From Cyanobacteria bacterium UBA791 (GTDB lineage Bacteria; Cyanobacteriota; Vampirovibrionia; Gastranaerophilales; Gastranaerophilaceae): 58,520 nucleotides of DNA. A model generated the notes under the pieces. That model ran no database searches and had not been told where the DNA came from. It saw only the letters and a program-made list of their open reading frames with translations. Shown in pieces: positions 33,008 to 41,246 of this stretch (positions within the stretch are counted from its first letter, which is position 1; every line of letters begins with the position of its first letter). Both the position numbers and the translations under genes were made by a program. The DNA lies in assembly GCA_002297005.1 (NCBI GenBank), contig DBIX01000070.1, forward strand, positions 12,165 to 70,684. The letters run 5' to 3'.

Positions 33008-33918
33008 TGTCTGAATGGTTTGAACAAAAAGAAGAATCAGCAGGCGTAAAAAGATTACTTTTGTCGTGGTGGCTTTACAAAACCTTTGGTGTTATTCCCC
33101 TTAGAATAATTGCTTTTTTTGTTGTTTTGTTTGGGTATGTTGGAATGAAAGACCAAAAACAGTCTTTAAATGCTTATTTTACTGCACTTTTTAACTATAC
33201 GAATAATAAAACTTTTAACCCATCTTTTTTTAACAACTTTAGACTTCTTTTAAATTATGCAAATTCTCTGGTGGATAAGATTCAGGGGTTTTCAGGTAAT
33301 TATAAAAATATTGAATTTGAAAATGATGATTTAAAACAAGAAATATCTAGTCTGCTTAAAAATAAACACGGTATATTTTTTATAACAAATCACATTGGAA
33401 ACGTTGAATTGATGCGAGTTCTATTGCTTGCTGACGTTATGGAAGAAAAACCTAGGGTAAATATTTTCTTACAAAAAAATCATTGTGAAATTTTTAATAC
33501 ATTTTTAGAAAAAATTTCTGTAAAAACAAATATTGAAATTTATCCAGTAGAAGATATTGATTTAGAAACTTCAGTAGAAGTGGAAGAAAAACTGAAAAAC
33601 GGCGAAGTCGTATTTATGGCTGGGGATAGACTTTCTGCTAAGAATGTAGAAACTTTTTATGAAGAAAAAGTTCTTGATAGCGATGTAAAATTACCAGTTG
33701 GGGTACTAAAGTTTGCTCAAATTCTAGGTTCTGAAATTTACTTTGTAACTTGTGCCAAGAATAAGGCAGAATATGAAATTTGTGCAAAGAGATTTGAAAA
33801 AGAAAATTCTAAAACAGATACAATACAAAAACTGCAAAAAGAATATGCATCCTTTTTGCAGTCTAGTATTTTAAAATATCCGTATCAGTTCTACCATTTC
33901 TCAAAATTCTTTGAGTAA
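33007..33918 (+). CDS. LpxL-like acyltransferase of APE cluster (acyltransferase half of ApeJ-like)
   Basis: 303 residues. It starts SEWFEQKEESAG, like the acyltransferase part of APE proteins, and has H129-x4-E134 (TNHIGNVEL), the catalytic site of LpxL-type lipid A acyltransferases, plus AGDRLS. In several APE clusters this domain is fused to a family 2 glycosyltransferase; here the glycosyltransferase part is missing. Last gene of the plus arm, one base from the convergent 33920 gene, with no terminator between. Confidence 0.8.
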   Translation: MSEWFEQKEESAGVKRLLLSWWLYKTFGVIPLRIIAFFVVLFGYVGMKDQKQSLNAYFTALFNYTNNKTFNPSFFNNFRLLLNYANSLVDKIQGFSGNYKNIEFENDDLKQEISSLLKNKHGIFFITNHIGNVELMRVLLLADVMEEKPRVNIFLQKNHCEIFNTFLEKISVKTNIEIYPVEDIDLETSVEVEEKLKNGEVVFMAGDRLSAKNVETFYEEKVLDSDVKLPVGVLKFAQILGSEIYFVTCAKNKAEYEICAKRFEKENSKTDTIQKLQKEYASFLQSSILKYPYQFYHFSKFFE

Positions 33919-33919
33919 A

Positions 33920-34378
33920 TTATTTATTCTTCTTAGCTTCTTTTCTTTTTTGTTTTTCTAATTTTTTCATTTGTTTTTTGTGTTTTTTATCTGTCATTTT
34001 ACACTTTTTTAGAAGCTTATCGTAATAGGCTTGTTTTTCTGTTGGGTCTTTAATATTTTCAGCTTCTTTTAATCCATTTTCAAAAATGATTTTCTTTTCG
34101 TACCAACCTCTATTTTTCATTTTTGTTGTTGCGTGGCAAATCATTGGAATACCAATAGGTGCAGTTAGCAGTAAATCTGTTAGTACAATACCAACTGATA
34201 GTTCGGCAATATCTTTACCTTTGCTTGGAAAATTTCTTGGATTTTGGTATTTGTGTGGTACATATTCTTCCCAAACAGGAGCTTTTACTTCTGTTGGCTG
34301 AATTTCATTTATTGCAAGTGCAGTCGAGTTTGAGCTTAAAAAACTCAATAAAATTAGTAATGATATAATCTTTTTCAT
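33920..34378 (-). CDS. Exported hypothetical protein with basic C-terminus
   Basis: 152 residues. A clear signal peptide (1-23, SSNSTALA) is followed by a short domain, a hydrophobic segment (60-80, AELSVGIVLTDLLLTAPIGI) and a lysine-rich helical tail (KKHKKQMKKLEKQKRKEAKK). Not recognised. It lies behind the MerR gene on the same strand, 19 bases away, and may share its transcript. Confidence 0.65.
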   Translation of the reverse strand: MKKIISLLILLSFLSSNSTALAINEIQPTEVKAPVWEEYVPHKYQNPRNFPSKGKDIAELSVGIVLTDLLLTAPIGIPMICHATTKMKNRGWYEKKIIFENGLKEAENIKDPTEKQAYYDKLLKKCKMTDKKHKKQMKKLEKQKRKEAKKNK

Positions 34379-34397
34379 ATTCCGAGAGTCCCTTTTT

Positions 34398-34817
34398 CTA
34401 TGCTGTTGTTTCCATTTCTTTTTTAGCTTTGTTCATAGGATTCCATTCATCTTCAAGATGATTTTTAATCAAGTTCTTATAAAAATTTTCTTTATAATCC
34501 AATAATTCTAATTGCTTTTTCAATTCTTCCATTTGTTCAAGTGCTTTTGTTTTTGTATCTAAAATGATTTGATAGCGTTCTTTTATAGTAGAATCGCCTA
34601 CGATACATAAGTCGATATATCGTTTAATATCCTTGTTTTGCGTTCCAACTGAACGTAAACATTTAACTATTCTTACCCAGTCTAAATCGTTTTCAGAAAA
34701 TCTTCTGATATTATTATTATCTCTTTGTAAAAATGGGAAAAATCCGCTTTTTGCCCAAAATCTAAGAGTGTGTTCTGAAACTTCCATTTTGTCTGCAACT
34801 TCTTTTATTGTATACAT
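34398..34817 (-). CDS. MerR-family transcriptional regulator
   Basis: 139 residues. The winged-helix DNA-binding part is clear (YTIKEVADKMEVSEHTLRFWAKSGFF, read as IKEVADKMEVSEHTLRFW), followed by a coiled coil (70-125) and a short tail. The tail lacks conserved metal-binding cysteines; a single C occurs at about 66-72. It is divergent from the DXS-like gene, whose promoter has the 19-base spacer and dyad typical for MerR control. It is the likely regulator of that operon. Confidence 0.9.
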   Translation of the reverse strand: MYTIKEVADKMEVSEHTLRFWAKSGFFPFLQRDNNNIRRFSENDLDWVRIVKCLRSVGTQNKDIKRYIDLCIVGDSTIKERYQIILDTKTKALEQMEELKKQLELLDYKENFYKNLIKNHLEDEWNPMNKAKKEMETTA

Positions 34818-34890
34818 AATTTCTCTCCAAGCTAGTAATTGATTACTATTATACTTGATAAATAATTTTTAACAAATGTAAATTTTAGGG

Positions 34891-34921
34891 TTGACTGATA
34901 GCTACTCTCAAGTTGTAAAAT
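34891..34921 (+). promoter_or_regulatory. MerR-type promoter with 19-base spacer
   Basis: TTGACT (34891-34896), a 19-base spacer and TAAAAT (34916-34921). Inside the spacer lies a dyad TGATAG-CTA-CTCTCA (34896-34910) with 5 of 6 matching positions, centred as in MerR operators. MerR proteins activate such over-spaced promoters by twisting the DNA. Confidence 0.7.
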
Positions 34922-34956
34922 CTTTACTATAGATTTTAATAAATTATGGAGCAGGT

Positions 34957-36792
34957 ATGAAAAACAAAATTTTAGTTTCAATATTATCATTATTAATTAT
35001 AGGAGTAACAAGTATGGCAAATGCACAAGAACAAACTTATTCAGACGTATTTAAAAAGGTTAATTCACCAAAAGATGTGAAAAAACTTTCTGTTGAAGAA
35101 ATGAATATTTTATCAGGCGATATTAGAAAAGCTATTATTAACAAAGTAGATACTATTGGCGGTCACTTAGGACCAGATTTAGGTATTGTGGAAGCAACTA
35201 TTGCAATGCATTATGTATTCAATTCTCCAAAAGATAAATTTGTATTTGACGTATCACACCAAATTTATCCACACAAAATTTTAACAGGCAGAAAAGATGC
35301 CTTTGTAAATCCATTAAAACATCCTGAAATTTCAGGTTATTCAAATCCAAACGAAAGCGAACATGATAATTTTATCTTAGGTCACACTTCAACTTCACTT
35401 AGTCTTTCAACAGGTATGGCAAAAGCTAGAGATTTGAAAGGTGAAAAATACAACGTTGTTGCTCTAATTGGTGATGGCTCTCTATCTGGTGGCGAAGCTC
35501 TTGAGGGCTTGAGTAATGCTGCAGTTTTAAATTCTAATATGATTATTATTGTGAATGATAATGTTATGTCTATCGCTCCTGTTGAGGGTGGTATATATAA
35601 CAGTTTAAAAGCTTTAAGAGAATCAAATGGCGAAGCTAAAGATAATATCTTCAAATCTATGGGATTTGATTACTATTATCTAGAAGATGGTAACAACGTA
35701 GAAAAACTTATCAAATTATTTGAAAAAGTTAAAGATACAGACAAACCAACAGTCGTTCATATTCATACTTTAAAAGGTAAAGGTTATGAACCAGCTGTAG
35801 CTGATAAAGAAACTTACCATTGGCAAATGCCACAATTCGTTGAAAATTATGGAAAACCTCAACCAAAAGTTGAAACATTTACAAGTCTTACTAATGATTA
35901 TTTAGTAGATAAAGTTAAAAAAGATAATAAACTTATGGTAGTTTCTGCTGCAACTCCTGGGGCAACTGGTTTGACTAAAGATGTAAGAGATAAACTTGGC
36001 AAAAACTATACAGATGTTCAAATTGCAGAGCAACACGCAGTAGGCTACGTTTCAGGTTTGGCTGCAAATGGTGCGAAACCAGTATTTGAAGTGTTGAGTT
36101 CATTTATCCAAAGAAGTTATGACCAACTTTCTCAAGATTTAGCTATCAACAATGCTCCAGCAACAATTCTAGTTTTCTGGGGTGGAATTTCACCTGCTGA
36201 TGTAACTCACTTACAAGTATTTGATATTCCATTGATTAGCAATATTCCAAATATTGTTTATCTTGCACCAACAAATAAAGAAGAATATTTAGCTATGTTA
36301 GACTGGTCTGTTGAACAAAATAAATATCCAGTAGCAATCAGAGTTCCAATGACTGCTCCTGTTTCTATTGGTAAAGCCGATAAAACAGATTATGCCAAAT
36401 TGAATAAATTTAAAATTGCTAATAAAGGTGAAAGAGTTGCAATAATTGGTGTTGGTAACTTCTATCAATTAGGTGAACAAGTTCAAGCTAAGTTGAAATC
36501 AGAACTTGGCATTAATGCAACATTAATTAATCCAGTATATTTAACAGGTCTTGATGAAAAAGCTTTAGATGATCTTAAAAAAGACCATACTCTTGTTATA
36601 ACTCTTGAAGACGGAGTTTTAGATGGTGGTTATGGTGAAAAAGTCGCTAGATATTACGGCAATTCTGATATGAAAGTTCTTAATTTCGGTGCTAAAAAAG
36701 AATTTACAGACAGAGTTTCTATGGATAAATTGTTAAAACGTTATCACCTAACACCAGAACTTATAGTAGAAGATATTAAATCTAATTTATAA
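34957..36792 (+). CDS. DXS-like thiamine-diphosphate enzyme with signal peptide
   Basis: 611 residues. It matches 1-deoxy-D-xylulose-5-phosphate synthase in order: GGHLGPDLGIVEAT (H70), VSHQIYPHKILTGR, GHTSTSLSL, IGDGSLSGG (172-174, ThDP/Mg), NDNVMSI, AEQHAVGY (E358), IQRSYDQ. Differences: a segment after residue 211 is about 40 residues shorter than in true DXS, and the DRAG block reads FWGG. Residues 1-23 form a signal peptide (SLLIIGVTSMANA). A second start, ATG 35014 behind AGGAG, would give a cytosolic form. The true reaction is uncertain. Confidence 0.75.
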   Translation: MKNKILVSILSLLIIGVTSMANAQEQTYSDVFKKVNSPKDVKKLSVEEMNILSGDIRKAIINKVDTIGGHLGPDLGIVEATIAMHYVFNSPKDKFVFDVSHQIYPHKILTGRKDAFVNPLKHPEISGYSNPNESEHDNFILGHTSTSLSLSTGMAKARDLKGEKYNVVALIGDGSLSGGEALEGLSNAAVLNSNMIIIVNDNVMSIAPVEGGIYNSLKALRESNGEAKDNIFKSMGFDYYYLEDGNNVEKLIKLFEKVKDTDKPTVVHIHTLKGKGYEPAVADKETYHWQMPQFVENYGKPQPKVETFTSLTNDYLVDKVKKDNKLMVVSAATPGATGLTKDVRDKLGKNYTDVQIAEQHAVGYVSGLAANGAKPVFEVLSSFIQRSYDQLSQDLAINNAPATILVFWGGISPADVTHLQVFDIPLISNIPNIVYLAPTNKEEYLAMLDWSVEQNKYPVAIRVPMTAPVSIGKADKTDYAKLNKFKIANKGERVAIIGVGNFYQLGEQVQAKLKSELGINATLINPVYLTGLDEKALDDLKKDHTLVITLEDGVLDGGYGEKVARYYGNSDMKVLNFGAKKEFTDRVSMDKLLKRYHLTPELIVEDIKSNL

Positions 36793-36803
36793 GGAGAAAA
36801 CTT

Positions 36804-37283
36804 ATGGAAAAAAGAATTTTAATCGCATATTTTTCTTGGTCAGGAAATACAAAACATATAGCAGAAGAAATTCAAGCTCGTGTTGGCGGTGATATGTTTG
36901 AAATTGATACTGCTGTTCCTTATCCAAGTGATTATAACGAAACTGCTTATGGCGTTGCTAAAAAACAACATGAAGAAAATATTTTACCTGAATTAAAAGA
37001 TAATGGTGATGTATCAAATTATGACGTTGTTTTTGTTGGAACTCCAGCTTGGTGGTATACAATGGCTCCTGCAGTTAAGACATTTTTAACAGAAAATGAT
37101 TTTAATGGTAAAACTATTATTCCATTTGTAACTCACGGTGGTGGCGGTGGCTACCATATTGCTGATGATATGACAAAGCTTGCAAAAGGTGCAGAGGTTG
37201 TTAAAAATCAATTAGTAGTTTATGGCAGAGGCAACTCTGGAACTGGACAAGAAATTGATAAATGGTTAGCTGAAATTAAATAA
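36804..37283 (+). CDS. Flavodoxin
   Basis: 159 residues. The FMN phosphate loop SWSGNTKH (11-18) and the flavin-stacking segment GTPAWWYTMAPAVKTFL are clear, followed by FVTHGGGGG. Family role: low-potential electron carrier. It follows the DXS-like gene after 11 bases with AAGGAG, so the two are co-expressed. It is of the flavodoxin_4 type seen beside many oxidoreductases in anaerobes. Confidence 0.93.
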   Translation: MEKRILIAYFSWSGNTKHIAEEIQARVGGDMFEIDTAVPYPSDYNETAYGVAKKQHEENILPELKDNGDVSNYDVVFVGTPAWWYTMAPAVKTFLTENDFNGKTIIPFVTHGGGGGYHIADDMTKLAKGAEVVKNQLVVYGRGNSGTGQEIDKWLAEIK

Positions 37284-37295
37284 CCTTATGTATTG

Positions 37296-37325
37296 AAAAG
37301 ACGATATTTTTATATCGTCTTTTTG
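37296..37325 (+). terminator. Terminator after flavodoxin
   Basis: A perfect 12-base stem AAAAGACGATAT / ATATCGTCTTTT with loop TTTT and trailing T. It ends the MerR-controlled operon. Confidence 0.92.
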
Positions 37326-37349
37326 TTATAATGTTTTTGGGTTAATAAT

Positions 37350-38090
37350 ATGTTTAATTTATTTGATAGATTTAATAACTTGTTTAGAAAATACTGTTTT
37401 GATTTGTATTGTTGGAACAGAAGAAGAAAATTGCCTAAAAATTTTAAAATCATACCCCTAGGTAAATACTGTTTTCCAAGAGTTATTGCAACTATAAATA
37501 AATTAAAACCTACAAAGAAATTGGGCGAAAAATCTTGTCCTTTTGATTTGGGATTCTTCTATGATATAGATGAAATTATAAAATTAATTGATACAAAATT
37601 TTCTAATTTCTATGATGATTTAGAATTTAACAAAGAAAATCAATACGTGAATAAATCTATAAACGCTTGGTTTAATCACGAATACAGTCTTACACGAGAT
37701 GAATTTATTGACCGTTATAACAAAAGAATTGAAAATTTGTTTAATTATTTTGCTGATAAATCTATCCATAAATTTATTTTGATAGCCAGTTTTGAAGAAA
37801 TACCTAATGAGAGTTTTGAGAATTTAAAATCTTCATTAACAAAATATATGGATGAAAATGAGTTTAGTATTATTTTTGTTAACCAATCTCAGGTAAAAAA
37901 TTCTTATAGTGCTAAAGATATATATGTAATTAATCAAAATCATAACGTTGAAAAGTTTGAATATATGAACAGAAAAAGTCGTTGGGCTATAGAATTAAGA
38001 AAAAGAAAAATAAAAGAAGCCAACGATATATATAGCGAAGTTACAGTAGAAATGCTAGATATAATTGAAAATTGCTTATTAAATAAATAA
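37350..38090 (+). CDS. DUF1796 family protein (putative papain-like cysteine peptidase)
   Basis: 246 residues. The opening IIPLGKYCFPRVIATINKL and KSCPFDLGFFYDIDEII fit DUF1796, where a conserved LGxxC and SPFDW pattern defines a papain-like fold. The candidate catalytic cysteine is in GKYCF (about residue 40); histidines lie at NHEYS and NQNHN. Often found near surface polysaccharide genes. A TATAAT at 37327-37332 gives a leader of only about 11 bases. Confidence 0.75.
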   Translation: MFNLFDRFNNLFRKYCFDLYCWNRRRKLPKNFKIIPLGKYCFPRVIATINKLKPTKKLGEKSCPFDLGFFYDIDEIIKLIDTKFSNFYDDLEFNKENQYVNKSINAWFNHEYSLTRDEFIDRYNKRIENLFNYFADKSIHKFILIASFEEIPNESFENLKSSLTKYMDENEFSIIFVNQSQVKNSYSAKDIYVINQNHNVEKFEYMNRKSRWAIELRKRKIKEANDIYSEVTVEMLDIIENCLLNK

Positions 38091-38128
38091 ATATTTATTT
38101 GTGCTAATATTTTGTCGAGGGATATGAA

Positions 38129-39472
38129 ATGGCAGTAAAAGAATTAACACATGGCAAACCTTTAAATCTTATTTTAGCTTTTATGTTTCCAATATTTATT
38201 GGTAACATTTTTCAGCAAATGTATAATTTGGCGGATGCCATTATTGTTGGTAGATACTTGGGAGTTCAAGCCCTTGCTGCTGTTGGTTGTACGGCATCAC
38301 TTATATTCTTTGTTATAAGTTTTATTTTTGCGTCAACTCAAGGTTTTACAGTTGTTTTGGCTCAAAGATTTGGTGCTAGAGATTATGATATGGTGAGAAA
38401 ATCTTTTACCACTTCATTTATGCTTTCAGGTGTATTGATGATTGTAATGACCTTACTATCAGCACCTTTTTCTTACCCTATGTTAAAATTGTTGAGAACT
38501 CCTTATGACATTATAGATATGGCAAATACGTATTTGTTTATTATGTTCTTGGGTATCTTTGCAACTGTTTTTTATAATTTGTCTTCAAATGTTATTAGAG
38601 CATTAGGCGATAGCAAAACTCCTCTATATTTTTTGATGTTTTCTTCTGTTTTAAATATTATTTTAGCTTTTTTATTTGTGACTAAGTTTAATATGGGAAT
38701 CGCTGGTGCTGGCTGGGCAACTGTTACAGCACAACTCGTTGCAACTATTTTGTGTATGTCTTTTATGTTTTGGAAATATCCTATCTTGCATTTGAAAAAA
38801 GAAGACTGGGTTTTTGATAAAAAATTTGTGCTAGAACATTTGAGAATAGGTATTCCTATGGGATTTCAAATGTCTGTTTTGACTATTGGAATTATTGTTC
38901 TTCAATTTGTGTTGAATGGATTGGGTTCAATAGCCGTAGCTGGTTATACTTCTGCAATGAGAGTTGAACAAATATTTTCACAAGTTCTTGTTGCTCTTGG
39001 TGCAACTATGGCAACATATACGGCTCAAAACTTTGGGGCTGGTAAAGTTAGTAGAATTAAACAAGGTACAAAATGTGCCGTATCAATCGGTATTACAATT
39101 TGTGTGATAAGTTTTGTCTTATTATCTTTCTTCTCCGAACAATTTGTTTCAATATTTATGAGCGAAGCTAATGACGAAATTATATATCTTGGTTCAATGT
39201 ATTTACACGTGATTATGATATTTATGATTTTCTTAGCTATATTGTTAATTTTCAGAAATATTCTTCAAGGAATGGGACAAGTTGTTGGTCCTTTGATGTC
39301 AGGTGTTGCTGAACTTGTCTTGAGAGGTGCTTCTGCCCTTATTCTTGGTCATTTCTTTGGCTTTTTAGGTATTTGTTTTGCTACGCCGGCTGCTTGGATT
39401 GGGGCTTCTATCGTTCTATTTTCAGGTTACAAAATTAGCCTTTTGAAAAGACTAAAAACTTTAAGAAAATAA
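38129..39472 (+). CDS. MATE-family efflux transporter
   Basis: 447 residues with twelve membrane segments in two homologous halves. N-terminal signatures are LAFMFPIFIGNIFQQMYNLADAIIVGRYLG (read as IGNIFQQMYNLADAII) and AVGCTASL; the second half shows RIGIPMGFQMSV. Exports drugs or cationic compounds using a Na+ or H+ gradient. It stands alone behind DUF1796. Confidence 0.93.
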   Translation: MAVKELTHGKPLNLILAFMFPIFIGNIFQQMYNLADAIIVGRYLGVQALAAVGCTASLIFFVISFIFASTQGFTVVLAQRFGARDYDMVRKSFTTSFMLSGVLMIVMTLLSAPFSYPMLKLLRTPYDIIDMANTYLFIMFLGIFATVFYNLSSNVIRALGDSKTPLYFLMFSSVLNIILAFLFVTKFNMGIAGAGWATVTAQLVATILCMSFMFWKYPILHLKKEDWVFDKKFVLEHLRIGIPMGFQMSVLTIGIIVLQFVLNGLGSIAVAGYTSAMRVEQIFSQVLVALGATMATYTAQNFGAGKVSRIKQGTKCAVSIGITICVISFVLLSFFSEQFVSIFMSEANDEIIYLGSMYLHVIMIFMIFLAILLIFRNILQGMGQVVGPLMSGVAELVLRGASALILGHFFGFLGICFATPAAWIGASIVLFSGYKISLLKRLKTLRK

Positions 39473-39535
39473 TGTTTTTGGTATAATTAACAAAAATAAA
39501 TACGAAAAAGAATAGTAACTCATTAAAGGATTTTT

Positions 39536-40564
39536 ATGGAGAAATTAGCAAAAGTTAGAAATATAAATATTGATATTATTAAATGTATTGCAGTATTTTT
39601 AGTTGTATCTGTACATTTTTGTTTGCATAACGGTTTTTACAATACTCCGATTTCTTGCCCAAGAATGTATGTTATGACAGCTTTAAGAACATTTTCTATG
39701 ATGTGTGTTCCTTTATTCCTTTTGATTACTGGGTTTTTAATGTATAAGAAAGAATTTTCTACAAAATTTTATGTTGGATTAAAGAGAGTGCTTATTCCTT
39801 ATACAATAATTTCTATATTTACTTTAATCGTTAGAATTTTGCTGACTCCTCACGGATTTTTTGACAAAATAAATTATATAAATGGGTTTATTGATTTTAA
39901 CTTGATTGGATATGCTTGGTATGTGGATATATATTTAGGTTTGTTTTTATTAATTCCATTCATAAATAAAATGTTATCAAATAAAAAATTGGATACTGTA
40001 CTTTTAGCTACTCTAGTGTTTCTTACAGTTCTTCCAACTATATGTTCAAATCCAACTTTGATTGTGAGCAAATGGATAGAAATTTGGCCAATAACTTATT
40101 ATGTTATTGGTGTTTATATAGCAAAATATATTTCAAAAGCAAATATAAAAATTATTTTACCTCTTTTTGTATTTTTTATGACTTTATTTATAGTTATGAA
40201 TTGTTTAATGAGTCATAATGCAATTTGGAGTGTTCATGATTTGGATACTTGGGGTGGGTTGGAAAATACTATTACGTCAGCTTTATTCTTTATTTTAGTT
40301 TTAAATATAAAATTTAATTTATCAGATAAAGTTAAATCTTTTATTTCGTATATTGCGAGTCTTAGTCTTGGAATTTATTTATCATCATTTATTTTTGATA
40401 CAATTTATTATCATTATTTGAATGCTCATATCCTGAATGTAACTGCAAAGCTTGAATGGTATGTTGTAATTGTTCCGGCTGTGTTTATATCTTCAATTAT
40501 TTTGGCAAGTATTTCGGATATAATTTATAAATTTATTGATAAATTTATTTCAAAAAATGTTTAA
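39536..40564 (+). CDS. Acyltransferase family 3 membrane protein
   Basis: 342 residues with about ten membrane segments. The opening NINIDIIKCIAVFLVVSVHF holds the catalytic-type histidine of acyltransferase-3 proteins (OafA-like), then FSMMCVPLFLLITGFLM. Such enzymes add acetyl or other acyl groups to surface sugars such as O-antigen. A TATAAT at about 39482 and AAAGGA give its expression signals. A terminator follows. Confidence 0.85.
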   Translation: MEKLAKVRNINIDIIKCIAVFLVVSVHFCLHNGFYNTPISCPRMYVMTALRTFSMMCVPLFLLITGFLMYKKEFSTKFYVGLKRVLIPYTIISIFTLIVRILLTPHGFFDKINYINGFIDFNLIGYAWYVDIYLGLFLLIPFINKMLSNKKLDTVLLATLVFLTVLPTICSNPTLIVSKWIEIWPITYYVIGVYIAKYISKANIKIILPLFVFFMTLFIVMNCLMSHNAIWSVHDLDTWGGLENTITSALFFILVLNIKFNLSDKVKSFISYIASLSLGIYLSSFIFDTIYYHYLNAHILNVTAKLEWYVVIVPAVFISSIILASISDIIYKFIDKFISKNV

Positions 40565-40567
40565 TCT

Positions 40568-40597
40568 AAAAAAGACGCTTCTTAAACCGTCTTTTTT
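40568..40597 (+). terminator. Terminator after acyltransferase-3 gene
   Basis: AAAAAAGACG / CGTCTTTTTT, a 10-base stem with a 10-base loop and a T-run. Confidence 0.85.
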
Positions 40598-40634
40598 ATT
40601 ACCATTTGTTAAGAATTAAATTTTTAGTATTGAA

Positions 40635-40663
40635 TACAATTCTCTTTCAGAATATCATTCTGA
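40635..40663 (+). promoter_or_regulatory. tetR -10 box and overlapping operator
   Basis: TACAAT (40635-40640) is followed by a perfect dyad TCAGAAT-ATC-ATTCTGA (40647-40663), ending one base before the tetR ATG. The dyad covers the expected transcription start, as in autoregulated TetR genes. Confidence 0.65.
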
Positions 40664-40664
40664 T

Positions 40665-41246
40665 ATGGCAAAATTGATTGATCAAGTAGACGAATTAAAG
40701 AAAAGGCTGATAATTGATACAGCCAATAAGTACTTCAAAATCTCTGGATATGAAAAGACTCAAATCGACAAAATATCTAAAGAGTTAGGTATTGGTGTGG
40801 GTACTATTTATGGATATTTTAAGAATAAAGAGGGCTTATTTATTGCATGGCTTTCTTCTGTTATTCAAAATGCTTACGACGAAATGAAGCTTACTTGTGA
40901 TGAAGTTTCTAGTCCTGTTGAAAAATTAGAAAAAATGGCTGAGTACAAAATTAAATATTTTGAAAGAAACAAAACAACAATTAAAGCATATATGGAGAAT
41001 AACCAATTGTTTTTGAGAGGTATCTCTCGTAGAAAAGAACATCCTATGGCTTGTGTTTATACGTATAGTGCTTCAATTATTAAAGAAATAAAAAAAATGT
41101 CAGAAGACACAGCATACTTATTAGCAAATATTTTTGATTCAATGATAAATTGTTATATTGAGTGTTCTTCTGAAAATGATGATTTAATGGCGAAAAAGAA
41201 TGAAATTGTTAAAAGATTTTTAGCAATGCTAGAGGTTGGTGTATGA
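40665..41246 (+). CDS. TetR/AcrR-family transcriptional regulator
   Basis: 193 residues. The N-terminal helix-turn-helix is clear (GYEKTQIDKISKELGIGVGTIYGYFKNKEGLF, read as IDKISKELGIGVGTIYGYFKNK). The C-terminal ligand-binding helices show no specific family. It overlaps the outer-membrane factor gene by four bases (ATGA), so it is co-transcribed with the exporter it probably represses through the dyad at its own start. Confidence 0.93.
   Translation: MAKLIDQVDELKKRLIIDTANKYFKISGYEKTQIDKISKELGIGVGTIYGYFKNKEGLFIAWLSSVIQNAYDEMKLTCDEVSSPVEKLEKMAEYKIKYFERNKTTIKAYMENNQLFLRGISRRKEHPMACVYTYSASIIKEIKKMSEDTAYLLANIFDSMINCYIECSSENDDLMAKKNEIVKRFLAMLEVGV

Noticed and set aside
21535..33918. Primary fatty acid synthesis or PUFA synthase locus
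   Set aside because: The truncated ketosynthase-like protein, MMPL exporter, LolA-like carrier, thioesterase and methyltransferase together fit an aryl polyene cluster, and no fabD, fabH or multidomain synthase is present.
34957..36792. Calling the gene dxs outright
   Set aside because: The signal peptide, shortened middle and altered DRAG region leave the reaction uncertain, so only DXS-like is claimed.
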